Assembly (NCBI RefSeq): GCF_030813515.1 | Contig: NZ_JAUSUK010000001.1 | Location: forward strand, 620,001 to 684,000 | DNA: 64,000 nt | Direction of reading: 5' to 3' | Origin: Rhodopseudomonas julia | GTDB taxonomy: Bacteria; Pseudomonadota; Alphaproteobacteria; Rhizobiales; Afifellaceae | Shown here: piece after piece, positions 58,157 to 64,000 of the stretch | Numbering within the stretch: the stretch's first letter is position 1 | Layout of the letters: every line of letters begins with the position of its first letter | Notes under the pieces: generated by a model | Told to the model about the DNA's origin: nothing | What the model saw: only the letters and a program-made list of their open reading frames with translations | Database searches by the model: none | Translations under genes and position numbers: made by a program

Positions 58157-59581
58157 CTATTGTGCAGGCGTCGCCGCCTTGCCTTTGCGCCAACGCCCGA
58201 CCGTCTCGGCGAGAAGTGCCCAGGCACCGATGATGCTCGTATCGAGGTGCAGCCGCTGGCGCACGGCCCATGCGAGCCAGATGGAGCGAATGGTGAGCGC
58301 AAGCGTCGTGGCAATCGCAGCCCCGGTAATCCCGAAGGGAATGATCAAGGCGACGTTCAGCAAACCGTTGATGACGACCATCACCACATAGGTCGTTGCC
58401 GAGAGGTGGCTGAAGCCGGTCATGTTGAGGATGTCCTCGGCCGGCCCGAAGATCGCCCGCGCCACCATGCCGACGGAGAGGATGAGGAGGACGTTGTAGC
58501 CCGCCTCGAAGCCTTCGCCGAAAAGCTGCAGAAGCCACATGCCCGTGGTGACGACCAGGACCGTGACACCGGTCGAGGCCACGAAAGTCACAAGGCTCAC
58601 TTCGCGCGTCAGCGTCGTCAGCCGCGCCTGGTCGCCCGCCGCATGGCTCGCGGAGAAGAGATGCGCGGACCCGACGGAGGCCGCATAGGGGATGAAGGCC
58701 ACCACCTGCACGATGCGTGTCGCCGCGAAATAGATGCCGATCTGCGCCGGGCTCACGAAGAAGGAGAGCACGATCACCGCCATATAGGCGAAGAGGTGGA
58801 ACATCCCCTGCAGGACGGCGAACGGCGCGGAGCCGATGAACCATTCCTTCGGCCGATAGGCGCGCGGACCAGCCGGCACGGTTTTCTTGAGACGGCCGAG
58901 GATCTGGTAGGATTGCCAGATGGTTGCCGTCGCCATCGCCAGAATGGTGCAGGCAAAAGCTGTGACGGCGCTCGCTTCGAAGCCGAGCGCCACGGCCGCG
59001 ACCATATAAACGAGAATGAGCGCGTGGCGCAGGATATAGACCGGAAACAGCGCCGGTATCGTCCAGAAATAGGCGCGCCCGACATCTTCCAGATAGGCCT
59101 GGAAGCAGCCGAAAGGCATCGCCACCGCCATCAGCAGCAGCGGATAAACGTACGCGTTCTCGATCCACGATCCGGCGAAATAGACGCCGAGGCCGAAGAG
59201 CACCGCGAAGACGACGGGCGCCGCAAACGAGGCAATTCCTGCAAAGCGCAGAAACCCGCGGAGTTGATCGTCCTCGCCGGTTTCGCGCAAAGCCGCCACA
59301 TAGCGCACCGGCGAATCGCCGAAGCCCAATGTGCTGATCGCGCCGAAGACGAGAAGCCAGACCCAGGTGAAGGCGAAGATGCCGTATTCGAACTGCCCCA
59401 TCAGGCGCGCCAGAACGACCTGAGTTCCGTAAGCGAGAACGGCGTTTGCGACCCGCAGGGCAAGGGCGATCAGAGAGGCGCGGCGCGCGCGGGCCCGTTC
59501 ATCGCTGTTGGCGAGGACATTGCGGGCAAGCGCCAGGAAGCCGCGCACGCGGCCCGCCGGCATCTCCTGATCAGGAATCAA
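58157..59581 (-). CDS. Polysaccharide flippase / oligosaccharide exporter (Wzx/MATE-like)
   Basis: This is a 474-residue membrane protein with about 12-14 helices. It should flip lipid-linked sugars across the inner membrane. The N-terminal helix reads ALRVANAVLAYGTQVVLARL, then MGQFEYGIFAFTWVW, typical of the PST family. The start is a TTG at 59581 with GGGAG upstream; an ATG follows six codons later. No other capsule or LPS genes adjoin it. Confidence 0.85.
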   Translation of the reverse strand: MIPDQEMPAGRVRGFLALARNVLANSDERARARRASLIALALRVANAVLAYGTQVVLARLMGQFEYGIFAFTWVWLLVFGAISTLGFGDSPVRYVAALRETGEDDQLRGFLRFAGIASFAAPVVFAVLFGLGVYFAGSWIENAYVYPLLLMAVAMPFGCFQAYLEDVGRAYFWTIPALFPVYILRHALILVYMVAAVALGFEASAVTAFACTILAMATATIWQSYQILGRLKKTVPAGPRAYRPKEWFIGSAPFAVLQGMFHLFAYMAVIVLSFFVSPAQIGIYFAATRIVQVVAFIPYAASVGSAHLFSASHAAGDQARLTTLTREVSLVTFVASTGVTVLVVTTGMWLLQLFGEGFEAGYNVLLILSVGMVARAIFGPAEDILNMTGFSHLSATTYVVMVVINGLLNVALIIPFGITGAAIATTLALTIRSIWLAWAVRQRLHLDTSIIGAWALLAETVGRWRKGKAATPAQ

Positions 59582-59696
59582 TGCGAGAGCTCCCGCTGGT
59601 GGTTATCTACTCCTTAGCAGATCCGTTGCATTTGCAGAGAAAGCTCACGAAACGGAGTTAAGAACGCCTTGAAACAATCCCGCTTCGTGTGACGCC

Positions 59697-61022
59697 TCAG
59701 GCCGAGGCCCAGAACCGCACCGGTTCACCGATCGAGGCCGTGGTGATCTCGCCCTCCCACATCACCCGCTTGCCGCGGATGATCGTTCCGACCGGAGCAC
59801 CCGTGATCGGCTTGCCGTCATAGGGCGTCCATTTGGAGCGCGAACCCATCGAGGCGTTGGTGATCGTCGTCTCCCGCTTCAGATCGACGAGCGTCAGATC
59901 GGCGTCGTAGCCTACGGCGACGCGGCCCTTGCCGCGAATGCCGAAGAGCCGCGCCGGGCCCGCACTCGTCATGTCCATCAAGCGCAGAAGCGACAGCCGC
60001 CCCTTCGCGACATGGTCGAGCATGACCGGCAGAAGCGTCTGCACGCCCGGCATGCCGGAGGGCGAGGCCGGATAGACCGCCGCCTTTTCTTCCAATGTAT
60101 GCGGGGCATGGTCGGAGCCCAGAATGTCGGCTGTGCCGTTTTCCACGCCTTTCCACAGGCCAGCGCGATGCTCCGCGCCGCGCACCGGCGGGTTCATCTG
60201 CAAAAGTGTGCCGAGACGGCCATATTCCTCCGCAGAGAGGGTCAGATGGTGGGGCGTCACCTCGATCGAGGCGACATCCTTGTGCGCGGCGAGGAAGGCC
60301 ATCTCCTCGGCCGTGGAGACATGCAGGATGTGGATCGCCGCGCCGGTGCGCCGGGCGATCGAAACCAGCCTGCGGGTAGAGGACAGCGCCGCCTCCGCAT
60401 CGCGCCAGACCGGGTGGCTCGACGGGTCGTTCTCGCGCCGCTCGTCGAGCCGCGCCTTCAGCCGCATCTCGTCTTCGCTGTGGAAGGCGGCACGGCGGCG
60501 GGTGTTCCTCAAGATCGCCTCGACCCCCTCGTCGTCGGCCACGAGAAGATCGCCGGTCGAGGAGCCCATGAAGACCTTGATGCCGGCAGCGCCCGGCAAA
60601 CGCTCCAGCTCGGCCACGTCCTTGGCATTGGCATGGGTGCCGCCGACCCAGAAGGCGTGATCGCAATGCATACGCCCGCGCGCCCGGGCGAGCTTGTCCG
60701 CAAGCATTTCCGCGGAGGTCGTCAAAGGCTTGGTGTTGGGCATTTCGAAGACGGCGGTGACCCCGCCGAGAACGGCCGCCCGAGAACCCGTTTCCAGATC
60801 CTCCTTGTGTTCGGCGCCCGGTTCGCGGAAATGCACCTGCGTATCGATGACGCCCGGCAGAATGTGCAGACCGGTTGCGTCGATGACTTCGCCGGCGTCG
60901 GCGCCGGAAAGATCACCGAGAGCAGCGATGCGACCGCCCTTCACGCCGATGTCGCGCGGGCCGATGCCGTCGTGGTTGATGAGGATCGCACCACGGACGA
61001 GAAGATCGAAGTTCTGAGCCAT
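59697..61022 (-). CDS. pyrC: Dihydroorotase
   Basis: This enzyme closes the dihydroorotate ring in pyrimidine synthesis. It has 441 residues. The zinc motif is GVIDTQVHFREPG. The catalytic loop has ILGSDHAPHTLEEK, and VTPHHLTLS carries further ligands. MPNTKPLTTS is a family signature. Related amidohydrolases such as allantoinase are possible but less likely. Confidence 0.88.
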   Translation of the reverse strand: MAQNFDLLVRGAILINHDGIGPRDIGVKGGRIAALGDLSGADAGEVIDATGLHILPGVIDTQVHFREPGAEHKEDLETGSRAAVLGGVTAVFEMPNTKPLTTSAEMLADKLARARGRMHCDHAFWVGGTHANAKDVAELERLPGAAGIKVFMGSSTGDLLVADDEGVEAILRNTRRRAAFHSEDEMRLKARLDERRENDPSSHPVWRDAEAALSSTRRLVSIARRTGAAIHILHVSTAEEMAFLAAHKDVASIEVTPHHLTLSAEEYGRLGTLLQMNPPVRGAEHRAGLWKGVENGTADILGSDHAPHTLEEKAAVYPASPSGMPGVQTLLPVMLDHVAKGRLSLLRLMDMTSAGPARLFGIRGKGRVAVGYDADLTLVDLKRETTITNASMGSRSKWTPYDGKPITGAPVGTIIRGKRVMWEGEITTASIGEPVRFWASA

Positions 61023-61110
61023 GCTCGCTGCTTGCCAATTGCCGGCTTTGAACGCAAGCAGGATTGCCCCCGCACGGCATACGCCTTAGCTGAGTGTCGA
61101 GGATTTCATC

Positions 61111-61983
61111 ATGCCGCTTGCACATTTGACCGACAGAGCCGTGGTCCTGGTGGCAGGGCCGGATGCGCATAATCTCCTGCACAATCTCGTCACCTGTTCG
61201 ATGGACGAGGTGGAGAGTGCGGGCATCGCCTATGGCGCACTCCTGTCACCCCAGGGCAAAATTCTCTTCGATTTTCTCATCCACCGCCGGGACGAAGGTT
61301 TCGCGATCGACCTGCGGTCGGAGGAGGCGGAGAGCTTCATCAAGCGGATGACGCTTTACCGTCTGCGCGCCAAGGTCGAGATCTCTCGCGACGACGGCCT
61401 CGCCGTCTTCGCCGCTTGGGGCGATGGCGATGTGGCGCCAGAGGCGCCGGCAGATCCAAGGCAGGCGGCGCTCGGACGGCGTTTCGTCGCCGCGCCTGAC
61501 AGCGTCTCGGCCGATGCCGATCTTGCCGCCTATCACGCGCACCGCATCGCCTGCGGCATTCCCGAAGGCGGCATCGACTTCGTCTTCGGCGATGCCTTCC
61601 CGCACGACGCGGCGATGGACAGCCTTCACGGCGTCTCCTTCCAGAAGGGCTGCTATGTCGGCCAAGAGGTCGTGTCTCGCATGCAGCATCGCGGCACCGC
61701 GCGGCGGAGAATCGTCACGATCGAGGCCGTGGAAGCAGGCAATTCCCTGCCCGAAAGCGGCGCGGAGATCATGGCTGGCGAGCGGGCGATCGGGCGCTTC
61801 GGCTCCTCAGCAAATGGCAAAGGCATCGGCCTTGTTCGCCTCGACCGGCTCGCCGAGGCTCTAGAGCAGGATCTGCCCGTCTCGGCCGGCCGCATCACCG
61901 TGACGGCAAAACTGCCCGGATGGGCGACCTATTCCTGGCCTGCGACGGGGACAGAAACCGGCGGGACTTCGAACAATGGCTGA
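61111..61983 (+). CDS. ygfZ: Folate-binding protein YgfZ (GcvT-like)
   Basis: This is a 290-residue tetrahydrofolate-binding protein that supports Fe-S enzyme maturation. The signature KGCYVGQEVVSRMQHRG is present with its conserved Cys. GALLSPQGKILFDFLI matches the N-terminal folate domain. It resembles GcvT but lacks its catalytic residues. It is divergent from pyrC and overlaps the HD gene by 8 bases. Confidence 0.93.
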   Translation: MPLAHLTDRAVVLVAGPDAHNLLHNLVTCSMDEVESAGIAYGALLSPQGKILFDFLIHRRDEGFAIDLRSEEAESFIKRMTLYRLRAKVEISRDDGLAVFAAWGDGDVAPEAPADPRQAALGRRFVAAPDSVSADADLAAYHAHRIACGIPEGGIDFVFGDAFPHDAAMDSLHGVSFQKGCYVGQEVVSRMQHRGTARRRIVTIEAVEAGNSLPESGAEIMAGERAIGRFGSSANGKGIGLVRLDRLAEALEQDLPVSAGRITVTAKLPGWATYSWPATGTETGGTSNNG

Positions 61984-62605
61984 CCGGGCAAACGCCCCTG
62001 CGCGTGCCTGGCAGCGGATGCTCTCGGGCCGCCGGCTGGATCTTCTCGACCCGTCGCCGCTCGACGTCGAACTCGGCGACATTGCGCATGGGCTTGCGCG
62101 CGTGGCGCGCTGGAACGGCCAGACCCGGGGCGACCATGCCTATTCGGTGGCACAGCACTCGCTTCTGGTGGAGGCTCTGCTTGCCGAACTGAAGCCGGAC
62201 ATCACCCTGGACGAGCGGCTTTTCGCGCTCCTCCACGATGCGCCGGAATATGTCATCGGCGACATGATCTCGCCCTTCAAGGCTGTGCTCGGTGAAGAAT
62301 ACAAAGGCGTGGAGCGGCGTCTGCAGCATGCAATTCATCTGCGCTTCGCGCTTGCCGCCGATGTCGAGCCGAAGCTTCACCGCATGATCAAGAAGGCCGA
62401 TCAAACGGCTGCCTATTGGGAGGCGACGCGGCTTGCGGGCTTTCAGGAGAAAGAGGCGCGGCGCTTTTTCGGCGATCCGTCTCTCAATCCGGACGAGAAC
62501 CTCCTCGATCCCTGGCCCGCCACCGAAGCAGAGCGTCGCTTCCTGGCCCGTTTTGCCGAGATCGAGGCCCTGAACGAGACCCTGCCACGCGCAAGGACCG
62601 CCTGA
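61976..62605 (+). CDS. HD-domain phosphohydrolase (YfbR-like)
   Basis: This is a 209-residue metal-dependent hydrolase. The HD motif is spread over RGDHAYSVAQHSLLVEALL and LFALLHDAPEYVIGD, with a later KKADQTAAYWEA. It resembles the 5'-nucleotidase YfbR group. The substrate is likely a nucleoside monophosphate (inference). It is coupled to ygfZ. Confidence 0.85.
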   Translation: MADRANAPARAWQRMLSGRRLDLLDPSPLDVELGDIAHGLARVARWNGQTRGDHAYSVAQHSLLVEALLAELKPDITLDERLFALLHDAPEYVIGDMISPFKAVLGEEYKGVERRLQHAIHLRFALAADVEPKLHRMIKKADQTAAYWEATRLAGFQEKEARRFFGDPSLNPDENLLDPWPATEAERRFLARFAEIEALNETLPRARTA

Positions 62606-62608
62606 GAA

Positions 62609-63124
62609 ATGCCGGAAATCTACGTCTGCCCGTTGTCGAAGCTTGCGGCGACCGTCGAACAGAGTGGCGCCCGCCATATCGCCACCTTGATCAATGCGGG
62701 CACCGAGGTGCCGCGCCCTGAAAGCGTGCCGCAAGACAACCACCTGTTTCTCGGCTTCAACGACATCTCCGAAGCGATGCAGGGGATGACCCTGCCGGCC
62801 CAAGAACATGTCGGCCGTTTTGTCGACTTCGTGGAAGCCTGGGATCGGACGACGCCGCTCGTCGTGCATTGCTGGGCGGGCATCAGCCGTTCCACCGCCG
62901 GTGCCTTCATCGCCTTTTGTGCGCTGCGCCCGGATGCGAGCGAAGACCTCGTCGCGAGAAGGCTGCGCCAGCGTTCGCCACAGGCGACCCCCAACCGCCG
63001 TCTCGTTGCTCTCGCCGACGCGTATCTGAAGCGGGACGGACGCATGATTGCGGCGATCGAAGCGATCGGCCGCGGCGCCAACGCGTTTGAAGGCAATGTC
63101 TTCTCCCTCTCCCTCGACGAATGA
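62609..63124 (+). CDS. Dual-specificity / tyrosine phosphatase-like protein
   Basis: This is a 171-residue cysteine phosphatase. The P-loop is VHCWAGISRSTAGA (C-x5-R). FNDISEAMQGMTLP provides the likely general-acid Asp. It is one of four genes packed with 3-base gap or overlaps, ending with nadQ. The substrate is unknown. Confidence 0.85.
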   Translation: MPEIYVCPLSKLAATVEQSGARHIATLINAGTEVPRPESVPQDNHLFLGFNDISEAMQGMTLPAQEHVGRFVDFVEAWDRTTPLVVHCWAGISRSTAGAFIAFCALRPDASEDLVARRLRQRSPQATPNRRLVALADAYLKRDGRMIAAIEAIGRGANAFEGNVFSLSLDE

Positions 63125-64000
63125 ACCCGCACGCATCCCCACCTCCGAAGCGGAGGTCGAGGGCAGCGCGCGCATCGAAGTCGGCCTCAACGCCGCCATC
63201 GTCGCCGTCGATCGGCTGACGCCGCTCATCCTCGTCGTGCGGCCGGGCGACACGGACGGAGAGGACGGCCTGCCCTTCGGGCCATTCGACCCGGTCGAGC
63301 ATCGCACCATGGAGATCGGGCTGCGCGCCTGGGTGGCGGAGCAGACGCGCCTCAAGCTCGGCTATGTGGAGCAGCTTTACACATTCGGCGATCGCGGACG
63401 CCACGCAAGGCGCGGCGATATCGGCCCGCATGTCATGACGATCGGCTATCTCGCGCTCACCCGCCGCCTCGAAGACGATGAAACGGCGTTGCGCGAATCC
63501 GGCGCGCAATGGCGTCCCTGGTACGCCTATTTTCCCTGGGAGGATTGGCGTCAGGGTCGGCCCGCGATCCTCGACACGGCGATCGAGCCTCTGCTGAAGC
63601 GCTGGTGCGCGATGGCGCCCGCGGCGGAACGGCCGGATCGGCCGCTCGCACGCCAGGAGCGGGTGAAGATCGCCTTCGGCTGGGACGGCCTCCCCTGGGA
63701 CGAGGAGCGTGTGTTGGAGCGCTACGAACTGCTCTATGAGGCCGGGCTCGTGCTGGAGGCGGGCCGCGACGGGCGCCAGAGTGCTGCTTTATGGGAAGAC
63801 CTTCCTCGGCTCGGGCGACACATGCGCTTCGACCACCGACGCATCCTCGCCACCGCCATCGGGCGCCTGCGCGGCAAGTTGAAATACCGGCCGCTGATTT
63901 TCGAGCTCATTGCCGATTCCTTCACCCTCACCGAATTGCAGAAGGTAGTGGAAGCGATTTCCGGCCGTCATCTGCACAAACAGAACTTTAGGCGGCTTGT
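63096..64000 (+). CDS. nadQ: NadQ-type NAD biosynthesis regulator, 3' end cut by window
   Basis: This reading frame runs off the window end with 301 codons visible. I start it at the ATG at 63096, which overlaps the phosphatase gene by 29 bases. An N-terminal Nudix-like sensor (about 25-190) has LPFGPFDPVEHRTMEIGLR and QLYTFGDRGRHARRGD, but no intact Nudix catalytic box. WYAYFPWEDWRQGRP is the COG4111 hallmark. The C-terminal winged helix (about 265-301) has YRPLIFELIADSFTLTELQ, as in NrtR-type regulators. It should repress nadABC in response to NAD state (family knowledge). Confidence 0.82.
   Translation, partial: MSSPSPSTNEPARIPTSEAEVEGSARIEVGLNAAIVAVDRLTPLILVVRPGDTDGEDGLPFGPFDPVEHRTMEIGLRAWVAEQTRLKLGYVEQLYTFGDRGRHARRGDIGPHVMTIGYLALTRRLEDDETALRESGAQWRPWYAYFPWEDWRQGRPAILDTAIEPLLKRWCAMAPAAERPDRPLARQERVKIAFGWDGLPWDEERVLERYELLYEAGLVLEAGRDGRQSAALWEDLPRLGRHMRFDHRRILATAIGRLRGKLKYRPLIFELIADSFTLTELQKVVEAISGRHLHKQNFRRL

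Overview
The window is 64 kb of G+C-rich, densely coded bacterial chromosome. Gene content and order point to an alphaproteobacterium of the Rhizobiales/Hyphomicrobiales type. Supporting signs are a CcrM-type cell-cycle methyltransferase, the atpI-atpB-atpE-atpF'-atpF cluster followed by rnhB, the mutY / DUF721 / dsbA-like / smc block, ETF-ubiquinone oxidoreductase, a TIGR02301-type secreted protein and a NadQ-type NAD regulator. I cannot name the genus. I see no rRNA, tRNA, CRISPR array or insertion sequence.

Layout. 1-608: end of a TSUP permease. 617-6022: a minus-strand glycine-cleavage operon (gcvT-gcvH-osmC-like-gcvPA-gcvPB) behind a tandem glycine riboswitch. 6091-9880: a lipoprotein, ccrM, a HAD phosphatase and mutY. 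9968-14780: DUF721/DciA-like protein, Tat-exported DsbA-like protein and smc. 14866-17655: ATP synthase Fo operon with promoter and terminator. 17779-25397: rnhB, a radical SAM protein, a degenerate glycosyltransferase, moaB, an MFS protein, a family 4-like uracil-DNA glycosylase and ETF-QO. 25573-30834: a small membrane protein, an SppA-type protease, a TrmN6-like methylase, a DUF2007 protein, a polyprenyl synthase and a TPR protein. 30995-35531: ispE and glyQ-(unknown)-glyS. 35674-37834: a toxin-immunity pair in which a phage Mu gpF-like domain is fused to a CdiA-type C-terminal toxin. 38086-42173: the nadA-GNAT-nadB-nadC operon behind a perfect palindrome. 42252-48745: ppdK with a structured leader, a SleB-like cell-wall hydrolase, a hydratase and an MFS transporter. 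48843-55496: acuI-like reductase, a glycosyltransferase/acyl-CoA dehydrogenase/methyltransferase trio, fabI, an FAD-linked oxidase and a GNAT. 55493-59581: SRAP, Nudix, two secreted proteins of unknown function and a polysaccharide flippase. 59697-64000: pyrC, and divergently ygfZ-HD-phosphatase-nadQ (cut by the window end).

How the genes fit together. Most of the window is housekeeping. Glycine recurs: its cleavage (gcv), its sensing (riboswitch) and its charging onto tRNA (glyQS) are all present. NAD synthesis (nadABC) and its probable repressor (nadQ, about 25 kb away) lie in the same window, and the palindrome in front of nadA is the natural candidate operator.

The stretch that departs most from housekeeping is 35674-37834. 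A capsid-morphogenesis-type domain carries a swappable-looking toxin tip with clearly lower G+C, and it overlaps a small immunity-like gene. No other phage, CDI or type VI gene is visible nearby. This is the best candidate for an unusual system here.
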